A program made the position numbers and the translations under genes. Source: an uncultured Prevotellaceae bacterium (GTDB taxonomy: Bacteria; Bacteroidota; Bacteroidia; Bacteroidales; Bacteroidaceae). From it: 46,197 nt of DNA. Below, piece by piece: positions 1 through 7,552 of the stretch (the first letter of the stretch is position 1; the number at the start of each line of letters is the position of its first letter). The stretch covers positions 1 to 46,197 of the forward strand of contig OMWI01000025.1 of assembly GCA_900314715.1 (NCBI GenBank), written 5' to 3'. The notes beneath the pieces are model-generated. The model saw only the letters and a program-made list of their open reading frames with translations, did not search any database and was not told where the DNA came from.

Positions 1-104
1 GCCATGGAGCTTGCAGAAAGAACGTTTGCTCATTCCTGACTCATGATAAAGACGAAGATAATTCAACTTCTCATCTTCGCTGTACTTCGTTGCTTTTTTC
101 TCAT
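1..104 (-). mobile_element. 5' end of an insertion-sequence transposase gene, cut by the window edge
   Basis: Reading the minus strand towards base 1 gives an open frame containing YSEDEKLNYLRLYHESG and then MSKRSFCKLHG, which resembles the N-terminal helix-turn-helix region of IS transposases (OrfA-like). The only nearby ATG (104-102) is in the zero frame MRKKQRST, which soon hits a stop. The transposase frame is reached by a -1 shift at the run A-AAA-AAG (minus strand, bases 99-93), or would be restored by one extra A. The gene continues beyond the left edge, so family and integrity cannot be judged. Programmed frameshifting, a mutation or a homopolymer sequencing error are all possible. 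Confidence 0.6.
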
Positions 105-113
105 ACTAATAAT

Positions 114-140
114 ACACATTTTAATTGTTACTAAATGTGT
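114..140. repeat. Short perfect inverted repeat just upstream of the transposase start
   Basis: ACACATTT (114-121) and AAATGTGT (133-140) form an 8-base perfect stem with an 11-base loop. It lies 10 bases upstream of the transposase ATG and could be part of the IS end or a transposase operator. The IS boundary was not located. Confidence 0.4.
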
Positions 141-244
141 CTACCTATATCAGTATAAGTCATTCCATTTACAAACCGAGTAACAACTATTGCCCAACCA
201 TCTATATGATAATCTAAATAGTGTTAGCATTTTCTATAAAACAT

Positions 245-604
245 GAATTTTCTTGTTTTCACCAAGACCTCCCCTATTTTAGGCAAACTCTCTTATTATC
301 AATAAGTTGAGTTTTTCAAGACCTCACCTAAGACCTCCCGTAAGACCTCACCTAAATGCAGTCTTGATTTTCGGTTTTTTTTCTCTTACTATCGGTGTAT
401 TCAAATGTAACTGAAAAATGCCTTCGTAAACCTTTTATTTGCATAATTAAACAAGCATCGACGGGAGATGTTAGGTGAGGTCTTAGGTGAGGTCTATGGG
501 AGGTCTTAGGTGAGGTCTTACATGAGGTTTTGAAAATTACAACTAGCTGTTTATTAGATGTTTAGCTTAAAATAGGGGAGGTCTTTGCAAAAACACCAAA
601 ATTC
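245..604. repeat. Palindromic element of 12-base AGACCTCACCTA repeats, copy 1
   Basis: A 360-base non-coding element with mirror symmetry. Outer arms of about 80 bases (245-318 and 531-604) are imperfect inverted repeats of each other, each holding one 12-mer (265-276, 573-584). Inside the left arm are three head-to-tail 12-mers of the form AGACCTCMCSTA (319-354). Inside the right arm are five units in the opposite orientation (472-530), one of them only 11 bases long (496-506). The core (355-471) is single-copy sequence with no obvious ORF. A second copy lies at 25804-26170. It could fold into a very long hairpin in DNA or RNA. Function unknown; a non-autonomous mobile element or a recombination substrate are candidates. 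Confidence 0.85.
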
Positions 605-658
605 AGGTAAATTCTCATTGTAAATCATGACTGTCTGTCAAAAAAAGTTTATTTCAAT

Positions 659-696
659 GTTGAGTGTTTCATGCTTAGTGTTTAGTGAAGATGTGA
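659..696. repeat. Short dispersed repeat, partner of 26247-26284 in opposite orientation
   Basis: The reverse complement of this stretch begins with the same 18 bases (TCACATCTTCACTAAACA) as 26247-26264 and continues with similar CTAAACA-type words. Both lie to the right of a palindromic element copy. The rest of 605-714 holds no gene or other structure that I can support. Confidence 0.5.
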
Positions 697-714
697 TAAG
701 TGAAAGAATATTCA

Positions 715-866
715 ATGTGGTGATAAGTTCCTAATGTCGGTTGGAGTACCCCTCTGGGGTAGAAATCGCTCAAATCTTTACAAATAAAACAAATATTATG
801 ATAGATTTGGTTAGATTTGTAAGATTTCTCGCCGTAGGCGACTGCCTCGGGATGTTATCACCACAT
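715..866. repeat. 152-base inverted-repeat element with 12-base perfect ends (MITE-like)
   Basis: ATGTGGTGATAA (715-726) and its exact reverse complement TTATCACCACAT (855-866) bound a non-coding stretch. Inside are further self-complementary pieces: TACCCC-TCT-GGGGTA, a longer pair around CAAATCTTTACAAAT and ATTTGTAAGATTTC, and CGCC-GTA-GGCG. The nesting of hairpins inside terminal inverted repeats resembles a miniature transposable element or a structured RNA locus. No ORF is present. It lies directly upstream of the higBA promoter. Confidence 0.6.
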
Positions 867-952
867 AGATAAAGAATATCCTAATTGTGAATTATGAATT
901 GTAAATTCTTTAAGCCCTCTTATCTTGAAAAACAAAATATTCGGTACAATCA

Positions 953-984
953 TTTGCGAATTTCAAAATTTTCTTTTATATTTG
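953..984 (+). promoter_or_regulatory. Promoter of higBA
   Basis: TTTG (953-956), 20 bases, TATATTTG (977-984) matches the Bacteroidetes sigma-ABfr consensus. The expected transcription start is within a few bases of the higB ATG at 993, so the mRNA would have almost no leader. A GAATT-GTA-AATTC palindrome at 896-908 upstream could be an antitoxin operator; this is a guess. Confidence 0.7.
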
Positions 985-992
985 CACAGATT

Positions 993-1292
993 ATGAGAAT
1001 TGTATCACATAGACGACTTGTGGAATTCTATCAATCCGAGGGGCATGGTGATTCTAAAGCTGCTTTGGAAAGATGGTATGGTATGGCAGAACAGGCAGAA
1101 TGGAAAAGTTTATCTGATATAAAGGTTGACTTTCCTGCCACTGACTATGTGGGAAATCAACATTATGTGTTTAATATCAAGGGAAACAAATACCGATTAG
1201 TCGTTGTCGTAAAATTCACCATCAGTCATATATTTATACGGTTTGTTGGTACTCATTCGGAATATGATAAAATAGACGTTTCACAAATATAG
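993..1292 (+). CDS. higB: HigB family type II toxin (mRNA interferase)
   Basis: A 99-residue protein beginning MRIVSHRRLVEFYQ and containing the family signatures WKSLSDIK, FNIKGNKYRLVV and IRFVGTHSEYDKID, typical of the HigB/COG4680 RelE-like RNases that cleave mRNA at the ribosome. The start at 993 is chosen because homologues begin with MRI(I/V)S and a good promoter ends just before it. The frame stays open 33 codons further upstream, but that part runs through the promoter. The antitoxin gene follows 9 bases later, giving the toxin-first order typical of higBA. Transcription is probably repressed by the HigA-HigB complex (known for the family, not shown here). Confidence 0.9.
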   Translation: MRIVSHRRLVEFYQSEGHGDSKAALERWYGMAEQAEWKSLSDIKVDFPATDYVGNQHYVFNIKGNKYRLVVVVKFTISHIFIRFVGTHSEYDKIDVSQI

Positions 1293-1301
1293 ATTTGGAT
1301 T

Positions 1302-1664
1302 ATGAGTAAAATAACAAAAGAACAATATCAATTCGCTTTGACGAGGATAGAGGAATTGTTGCCATTGGTTGGAGACAATACGCCAGCCAATGATCGAAAT
1401 GCTGTGGAACTGACTATGATGTCTGATGTGGTGATAGAATATGAAAAGGAACATTATCCAATTGGCAAACCAACAGTAGCGGAATTGATTGAATTGTCTT
1501 TGGAAGAGAATAACATGACTCAAAAGCAGTTGGCAAACGAAGTAGGTGTCAGTCCTTCACGAATTAGTGACTATGTGTCTGGTCGTGCTGAACCAACCCT
1601 GAAGATAGCGCGTTTGCTTTGTCGTGTCCTAAACATTACTCCCTCGGCCATGTTGGGTTTTTAA
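1302..1664 (+). CDS. higA: HigA family antitoxin, XRE-type helix-turn-helix
   Basis: A 120-residue protein. The N-terminal half (about 1-60) is the acidic toxin-binding part, rich in E and D. The C-terminal half (about 62-118) is a Cro/CI-type helix-turn-helix, seen in TQKQLANEVGVSPSRISDY followed by PTLKIARLLCRVLNI. It matches the COG5499 HigA group. It neutralises HigB by direct binding and autoregulates the operon in characterised relatives. It is the second gene of the pair, 9 bases after higB, and is full length. No further gene follows in the operon before 1804. Confidence 0.9.
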   Translation: MSKITKEQYQFALTRIEELLPLVGDNTPANDRNAVELTMMSDVVIEYEKEHYPIGKPTVAELIELSLEENNMTQKQLANEVGVSPSRISDYVSGRAEPTLKIARLLCRVLNITPSAMLGF

Positions 1665-1769
1665 TGGTTTTACATTCTTTGTCTATTATGCCATATCACT
1701 TTGTTGCTTTTTATCCACGAAAATACCTCTTTATCACCTAAATCTTATTTATAAATCAGAAATATTGAT

Positions 1770-1777
1770 TAAATTTG
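1770..1777 (+). promoter_or_regulatory. Probable -7 box for the leucine-rich-repeat protein gene
   Basis: TAAATTTG fits TAnnTTTG and lies 26 bases before the ATG at 1804. No convincing TTTG sits 19-20 bases upstream, so the call is tentative. It may serve the whole block to 10837, since no other promoter-like gap exists before rpsU. Confidence 0.5.
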
Positions 1778-1803
1778 CATTCAAAACACAAAACCATATA
1801 ATT

Positions 1804-4296
1804 ATGAAAAAACAAGTGTTATTATTCGTATTGATGCTCATGCCGTTGGTGGCGAGCGCTGCAACTAAAATTAACGGAATTTACTATAATTTTCAATCCA
1901 CGACTAAAGTTGCAGAAGTGACTTACTATAGTTGGGCAAGACCTTCTTACACAGGTAGTATTGTCATTCCAAAGACAGTTACTTATGGAGGAGTGACATA
2001 TTCTGTAACATCCATTGGAGACCATGCTTTCTATGGTTGTTCAGGCCTCACCTCCGTAACCATCCCCACCAGCGTGACATCCATTGGAGGTTCAGCTTTC
2101 CAGTCTTGTTCTGGTCTCACCTCCGTAACCATCCCCACCAGCGTGACATCCATCGAAAGTTCAGCTTTCTCTAGTTGTTCTGGTCTTACCTCTATTGTTG
2201 TTGAGAATGGAAATATCGTATATGATTCTCGCAATAATTGCAATGCTATTATTAAAACGTCAACCAATGAACTTATTGCTGGATGTAAATCAACGATTAT
2301 CCCCAACAGCGTGACCTCCATCGGAGATTCTTCTTTCTCTGGTTGTTCAGGCCTTACCTCTATAACTATTCCCAATAGTGTGACCTCCATCGGAGATTTT
2401 TCTTTCTCTGGTTGTTCAGACCTTACCTCTATAACTATCCCCAATAGTGTGACCTCCATCGGAGGTTCTTCTTTCTCTGGTTGTTCAGGCCTTACCTCTA
2501 TAACTATCCCCAATAGTGTGACGAGAATCGCAGGTGAGGCTTTCTCAGGTTGTTCCAGCCTCACCTCCGTAACCATCCCTAACAGCGTGACCTCCATTGA
2601 AAGCTATACTTTTTCAGGTTGTTCCAGCCTCACCTCCTTAACCATCCCCAACAGCGTGACCACTATAGAAAGCTATGCTTTTTCTGATTGTTCGGGTTTA
2701 ACTTCAGTAAGCATTGGTAATGGTGTTAAAAAGATTGGAGAATTTGCTTTTTCGGGTTGTTCTAGATTCTCATTGCATATTACAGATTTAACCGCTTGGT
2801 GCAAAATTGATTTTTCTGTAGGGCCATTTTCGGACTTTGCTAGTTGTTCTAATCCTCTTGCTTATGTCGATCATTTTTTCTTAAATGGGGTAGAAGTGAA
2901 AGATTTGATAATTCCCAATGGCGTGACGAAAATAAAAGAAGGTGCTTTCTATCATTGTAAAAGTCTCACCTCCGTCACTATACCCAACAGCGTGACAACC
3001 ATCGGAAAATGTTCTTTCGAAGGTTGTTCCAGCCTCACTTCCGTCACCATCCCCAATAGTGTGACGTCTATCGAAGAATTTGCTTTTTATGATTGCTCTG
3101 GCCTTACCTCCGTAAATATCTCAGACATTGCTGCATGGTGTAATATTTCTTTCTTTTGTTTATATGACTGGATAGTGTCTAACCCATTAGTTTATGCTCA
3201 TCATTTATATCTTAATGGAGAGTTAGTCAAAGATTTGGTTATCCCTGAAGGAACTACTTCTGTCAGCGAATATGCGTTCTGTAGCTGTTCTGGTCTCACA
3301 TCAGTGACCATCCCCAACAGTGTGACCTCCATTGGAAGTTCTGCTTTCTCAGACTGTACAAGCATAGAAAAGATTACGTTTCATTGCCAAGAAATAGGAT
3401 CATGGTTTAGCAATCTGAGGTCAGTTAAAGAAGTAATAATTGGAGAAGAGGTTAAAAGCATTGTAGGAGGTGCTTTCGATGGCTGTTCAAACCTAGAATC
3501 CGTGAATATCTCTGACATTGTTGCATGGTGTAATATTTCATTCTCTGATAACCCATTGAATTATGCTCATCATCTTTTTTTGAATGAGGAAGAGGTGAAA
3601 GATTTGATTATCCCCAATAGTGTGACCTCCATTGGTATTTCAACTTTTTCTGGTTGTTCTGGTCTAACTTCCGTAGTCTTACCCAACACTGTGACATCCA
3701 TCGGCAACAATGCCTTTCAAGGTTGTAGCGAATTGTCTTCTGTAAGTATCGGTAAGGAAATAAAAAGTGTTGGTGCAAAAGCATTTGCTAATTGTCCCGA
3801 AATAAAAGAAGTGTATTGTTATGCGAAAGACGTTCCTGAAATCAGTAACAATACCTTTGAGAATTCGTATTATATCAAGTATGCCACACTCTATGTACCA
3901 GAATCTTCTGTTGAACAATATAAAATGTCTGCATGGAGCCAATTCGGGAATATCGTTGGCATTACGGGAGGAAATGAAGGGGAAAGATGTGCAAAGCCAA
4001 TCATCACCCTGCTTGCCAACGGCAAAATCAAAGTAGAGAGTGCAACGAAAGGATCAACATGCGTGACAAACATCACCGCATCAAATGCCGAACCATTGGC
4101 AGATGGCGAGATAAGTTTGGATACTCCGCTAACCGTCTATACCGTTACATCTTACGCTACAAAAGAAGGTTATAATGATTCCGAGGTAGCCACCGCTACG
4201 TTCCGATATGAGAAGACGGAGGGTGACATGAATGGTGATGGAACGATGAATATTTCCGATGTGATTCATTTGGTGAATATGATTTTGGGACAATAA
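1804..4296 (+). CDS. Secreted BspA-like leucine-rich-repeat protein with dockerin-like tail
   Basis: 830 residues. A signal peptide (MKKQVLLFVLMLMPLVASA) is followed by about 25 LRR_5-type repeats of 23-24 residues (roughly 50-725), with the recurring phrases LTSVTIPNSVTSIG and AFSGCSG. Three longer inserts start near D(L/I)xAWC, as in other Prevotella BspA-like proteins. Residues about 730-805 resemble a chitobiase C-terminal-like beta-sandwich, and the last 25 residues (GDMNGDGTMNISDVIHLVNM) form one dockerin-like calcium-binding motif. BspA relatives act in adhesion to host proteins; ligand unknown here. The start at 1804 is set by the signal peptide. The gene ends 12 bases before an aminopeptidase gene, so they may be co-transcribed. 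Confidence 0.88.
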   Translation: MKKQVLLFVLMLMPLVASAATKINGIYYNFQSTTKVAEVTYYSWARPSYTGSIVIPKTVTYGGVTYSVTSIGDHAFYGCSGLTSVTIPTSVTSIGGSAFQSCSGLTSVTIPTSVTSIESSAFSSCSGLTSIVVENGNIVYDSRNNCNAIIKTSTNELIAGCKSTIIPNSVTSIGDSSFSGCSGLTSITIPNSVTSIGDFSFSGCSDLTSITIPNSVTSIGGSSFSGCSGLTSITIPNSVTRIAGEAFSGCSSLTSVTIPNSVTSIESYTFSGCSSLTSLTIPNSVTTIESYAFSDCSGLTSVSIGNGVKKIGEFAFSGCSRFSLHITDLTAWCKIDFSVGPFSDFASCSNPLAYVDHFFLNGVEVKDLIIPNGVTKIKEGAFYHCKSLTSVTIPNSVTTIGKCSFEGCSSLTSVTIPNSVTSIEEFAFYDCSGLTSVNISDIAAWCNISFFCLYDWIVSNPLVYAHHLYLNGELVKDLVIPEGTTSVSEYAFCSCSGLTSVTIPNSVTSIGSSAFSDCTSIEKITFHCQEIGSWFSNLRSVKEVIIGEEVKSIVGGAFDGCSNLESVNISDIVAWCNISFSDNPLNYAHHLFLNEEEVKDLIIPNSVTSIGISTFSGCSGLTSVVLPNTVTSIGNNAFQGCSELSSVSIGKEIKSVGAKAFANCPEIKEVYCYAKDVPEISNNTFENSYYIKYATLYVPESSVEQYKMSAWSQFGNIVGITGGNEGERCAKPIITLLANGKIKVESATKGSTCVTNITASNAEPLADGEISLDTPLTVYTVTSYATKEGYNDSEVATATFRYEKTEGDMNGDGTMNISDVIHLVNMILGQ
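2030..2720 (+). repeat. DNA-level tandem repeats inside the LRR gene
   Basis: Units of 69 bases repeat with high nucleotide identity, for example the phrases CCCAATAGTGTGACCTCCAT and TTCTCTGGTTGTTCAGG around 2310-2530. The near identity goes beyond protein constraint and suggests recent unit duplication. Such tracts can expand or contract by recombination, changing LRR number without frame loss because 69 is a multiple of three. Confidence 0.8.
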
Positions 4297-4308
4297 ACAA
4301 ACAATAAT

Positions 4309-6102
4309 ATGAAAGAAGAAATCAGCAACCGATTGTCAGCCTTGCGCGAGGTGATGCGTAGAGAGAACCTTGCGGCTTTTATATTTCCGAGTACCGACCC
4401 GCATCATGGCGAATATGTACCCGACCATTGGAAAGGAAGGGAATGGATAAGTGGGTTTAATGGTTCGGCAGGAACGGCGGTGGTTACGATGAACAGTGCC
4501 GCTTTATGGACAGACTCCCGTTATTTCATTGCCGCCGAGGAACAATTGAAAGGTACGGAATACCAGTTGATGAAACTCAAGATGCCCGATACGCCCACCA
4601 TTCCCAAGTGGTTAGGGAGAGAGGTGATGAGCATGTCTTCTACCGAAATCGGCATTGACGGAATGGTTAATTCTGTATCGTTCGTGGAAGACCTCATCAA
4701 AGACATGCGCCAGAACGGTGGTATAACGGTGAGAACCAATTTCGACCCATTGGCACAAATCTGGGATAACCGTCCTACGATACCAGAGAATAAGGTGGAG
4801 ATTCAACCGATAGAATATGCAGGCGAGAGCGTTCAGTCGAAAATCCAACGTGTTCGCAAAGCCCTGCGTGAGCAACATGCCGACGGAATGCTGGTTTCCT
4901 CTTTGGATGATATTGCGTGGATGTTGAATTTGCGTGGCTCTGACGTGCATTGCACACCGTTGTTTGTGAGTTATCTGCTGATTTCCACAACAAAAGTCAC
5001 CCTGTTTATCAATCCCAAGAAGTTGACTTCCGAAGTCTCTGCTTACTTGAAAGAAAACGGAATAGACGTGGATGATTACGACCACGTGCAGAAAGGGTTG
5101 CAAGACTACTTTGAATACAACATCCTGATAGACCCAGACGAGTTGAATTACACCCTGTCGAAAGCCATCAAAACTAAAGAAATCATCAGAGGGAAATCGC
5201 CAATCCCCGCCCTCAAGGCCATCAAGAACGAGGCAGAGATAGCGGGTTTTAGGAAAGCGATGCTGAAAGACGGCATCGCACTCGTAAAATTCTTGAAATG
5301 GTTGAAGCCTGCCGTGGAAGAGGGAGGGCAAACGGAAATCTCCATTGATGAGAAACTCACTTCATTAAGGGCAGAGCAACCGCTGTTTCGTGGATTGTCT
5401 TTTGATACGATAGCTGGTTATGAGGCACATGGAGCCATCGTTCACTACGAGGCAACACCCGAAACCGATATTCCTTTAGAATCCAAAGGCTTGTTGCTCC
5501 TTGATAGTGGTGCGCAATATCAAGACGGAACCACCGATATTACCCGTACCATTGCGTTAGGCGAATTGACCGACGAACAACGCCATATCTATACCTTGGT
5601 GTTGAAAGGTCATATCCAATTGGAACTCTGCAAGTTCCCTGCTGGAGCCAGTGGTACGCAGATGGATATTCTCGCCCGTATGGATATGTGGCGTGAAGGA
5701 TTCAACTACCTCCACGGGACAGGACATGGTGTAGGGCAATACTTGAACGTGCATGAAGGACCGCATCAGTTCCGCATGGAATGGATGCCCGCACCTTTCG
5801 TGAAGAACATGACCGTGACCGATGAACCAGGCATCTACTTGGCTGGTCGCTTTGGAGTAAGACACGAAAACCTATTGCTCATCGTTCCGTATATGGAAAC
5901 AGAGTTTGGCGAGTTCCTGCAATTCGAGCCGCTTACCCTTTGTCCTTTTGACACGACACCCATCGTGGTGGAGATGATGAAAGACGAAGAGATACAATGG
6001 TTGAATGATTATCACCAAATGGTTTTTGAGAAACTATCCCCCTATCTGCAAGACGACGAGGTGGAATGGTTGAGAGAAGCTACAAAACCTATCACTAAAT
6101 AA
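4309..6102 (+). CDS. Xaa-Pro aminopeptidase (aminopeptidase P, M24B), three-domain type
   Basis: 597 residues, the length of eukaryotic-type cytosolic aminopeptidase P rather than the shorter E. coli PepP. Two creatinase-like N-terminal domains (about 5-130 and 160-320) precede the pita-bread catalytic domain (about 325-545). The five expected metal ligands are visible: D399 and D410 in LLDSGAQYQDGTTD, H473 in HGTGHGVG, E506 in DEPGIY, E520 in RHEN. It removes the N-terminal residue from peptides with proline (and in some enzymes hydroxyproline) in position 2. No signal peptide, so probably cytoplasmic. A second M24B enzyme follows 9 bases later, then the hydroxyproline dehydratase genes, which points to breakdown of proline-rich peptides. 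Confidence 0.92.
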   Translation: MKEEISNRLSALREVMRRENLAAFIFPSTDPHHGEYVPDHWKGREWISGFNGSAGTAVVTMNSAALWTDSRYFIAAEEQLKGTEYQLMKLKMPDTPTIPKWLGREVMSMSSTEIGIDGMVNSVSFVEDLIKDMRQNGGITVRTNFDPLAQIWDNRPTIPENKVEIQPIEYAGESVQSKIQRVRKALREQHADGMLVSSLDDIAWMLNLRGSDVHCTPLFVSYLLISTTKVTLFINPKKLTSEVSAYLKENGIDVDDYDHVQKGLQDYFEYNILIDPDELNYTLSKAIKTKEIIRGKSPIPALKAIKNEAEIAGFRKAMLKDGIALVKFLKWLKPAVEEGGQTEISIDEKLTSLRAEQPLFRGLSFDTIAGYEAHGAIVHYEATPETDIPLESKGLLLLDSGAQYQDGTTDITRTIALGELTDEQRHIYTLVLKGHIQLELCKFPAGASGTQMDILARMDMWREGFNYLHGTGHGVGQYLNVHEGPHQFRMEWMPAPFVKNMTVTDEPGIYLAGRFGVRHENLLLIVPYMETEFGEFLQFEPLTLCPFDTTPIVVEMMKDEEIQWLNDYHQMVFEKLSPYLQDDEVEWLREATKPITK

Positions 6103-6111
6103 AAAAGAAAG

Positions 6112-7515
6112 ATGAAAATGTTTAGCAAAGAAACTTATATTCAGAGAAGGCGAACCCTACAACAGGAGATGAAGAGCGGTTTGCTCGTGTTCCTCGGCAA
6201 TAAGGAGAGCGGTATGAACTACGCAGACAACACCTACCGCTTTCGCCAAGACAGTTCGTTTTTGTATTACTTTGGCTTAGATTGTGCCGACTTAGCCGCC
6301 ATCATCGACGTGGATGAAGACCGCGAAATCGTATTTGGAAACGAACTCACCATAGACGATATCGTGTGGACAGGTATGCAACCCACCTTGAAAGAGACTT
6401 GTGAGAAAGTGGGCATCTTCATGACCAAGCAATTGAAAGACTTGAGGGATTATATTCGTCAAACACAAGCGAAAGGACAAACCGTACATTTCCTGCCACC
6501 TTATCGTGGAGAACATCAAGTGTGGTTGCAAGAACTGACGGGTTTGTTGCCATCAGAACAAGCCGCTAAAGCATCCGTTCCATTTGTCAAAGCCATCGTG
6601 AAACAACGCAATTACAAGAGCGAAGAGGAAATCGAGGCAATAGAAGAGGCGATAGACATCAGTACGCAGATGCACCTGAAAGCATATAGTATGGTTCGCC
6701 CAGGCGTGAAAGAGTCGGAGATTGCCGCTGCCATTGAGGAAATAGCTTGTAGGAATGGACAGACACTCGCATTCCCTACCATTGCCACCGTGCAAGGACA
6801 AGTACTTCATAATCATGGATATATCCACACATTGCAAGAGGGCGACATCTTCTTGTTGGATGCTGGTGCAGAAAACCATCTGCATTACGCTGGCGATCTA
6901 TCATCTTCCATGCCCGTAAACGATAGGTTTAGCGAGCGCCAAGCATATATTTACAACCTCCATCTATCAAGTTTCCAAGCAGCCGTGGATGAATTGAAGC
7001 CAGGCGTACCATTCCGCAATGCTCATCTTGCTGCCGCCACGAAGATTGTGGAGGGAATGAAAGACTTGGGATTGATGAAAGGCAATGCCCGTGATGCTGC
7101 CGAGTGTGGAGCTTACGCCTTGTTCTTCCCTTGTGGATTGGGTCACATGATGGGACTTGACGTTCACGATATGGAGAACTTAGGCGAGCAATACGTGGGA
7201 TATGCAGATGGGATGGAGAAGAGCAAGCAATTCGGATTTAAGTCGTTGAGATTGGCTCGTCCACTCGAACCAGGGTTTGTGTTTACCGTAGAACCAGGTA
7301 TCTATTTCATTCCCGAATTAATGGACAAATGGGAAGCTGAACACCAATTCACCGAGTTCATCAACTATGATAAGTTGAAAGACTGGCGAGACTTCACGGG
7401 ATTGCGCAATGAATTGGATTATTTGATTACGGAAGACGGAGCCAGAGTGTTGGGACACTTAAAGAAACCCATGACGATAGAAGAAGTAATGAACGCAAAA
7501 AATACGAAGATATGA
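6112..7515 (+). CDS. Second Xaa-Pro aminopeptidase/prolidase-like M24B metallopeptidase
   Basis: 467 residues: an AMP_N-type N-terminal domain (about 1-140, with LVFLGNKESGMNYADNTYRF) and an M24 catalytic domain (about 180-450). Ligands can be placed at D250 and D262 (FLLDAGAENHLHYAGD), H345 (GLGHMMGLDVH), E394 (VEPGIYF) and E434 (LRNELD). The spacing between the two aspartates is 12 rather than the usual 11, and the DITR that normally follows is replaced by DLSSS, so activity may differ from classic PepP. ATGs at 6112 and 6118 are both usable. The gene overlaps or nearly abuts the next gene (ATGA at 7512-7515). Either aminopeptidase P or dipeptidase activity is possible. Confidence 0.88.
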   Translation: MKMFSKETYIQRRRTLQQEMKSGLLVFLGNKESGMNYADNTYRFRQDSSFLYYFGLDCADLAAIIDVDEDREIVFGNELTIDDIVWTGMQPTLKETCEKVGIFMTKQLKDLRDYIRQTQAKGQTVHFLPPYRGEHQVWLQELTGLLPSEQAAKASVPFVKAIVKQRNYKSEEEIEAIEEAIDISTQMHLKAYSMVRPGVKESEIAAAIEEIACRNGQTLAFPTIATVQGQVLHNHGYIHTLQEGDIFLLDAGAENHLHYAGDLSSSMPVNDRFSERQAYIYNLHLSSFQAAVDELKPGVPFRNAHLAAATKIVEGMKDLGLMKGNARDAAECGAYALFFPCGLGHMMGLDVHDMENLGEQYVGYADGMEKSKQFGFKSLRLARPLEPGFVFTVEPGIYFIPELMDKWEAEHQFTEFINYDKLKDWRDFTGLRNELDYLITEDGARVLGHLKKPMTIEEVMNAKNTKI

Positions 7516-7533
7516 ACTTTTCGATTAAGAATC

Positions 7534-7552
7534 CTCCCAATGAGGGAGGAAT
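7534..7552 (+). promoter_or_regulatory. Small hairpin touching the alternative hypD start codon
   Basis: TCCTCCC-AATGA-GGGAGGA is a perfect 7-base stem with a 5-base loop ending at the base before ATG 7551. It sits between the overlapping start (7512) and the family-typical start (7551) and would bring the internal start next to a stable stem. It could be a translational control site or simply a small repeat picked up in the N-terminus. Confidence 0.4.

Noticed and set aside
245-604. The 12-mer element as a CRISPR array or coding repeat
   Set aside because: Units are directly adjacent, change orientation across the core, and one unit is 11 bases, which breaks any reading frame.
2031-2597. 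188-codon open frame on the minus strand inside the LRR gene
   Set aside because: It is the antisense of the repetitive LRR code and repeats with it; the plus-strand signal peptide and domains are convincing.
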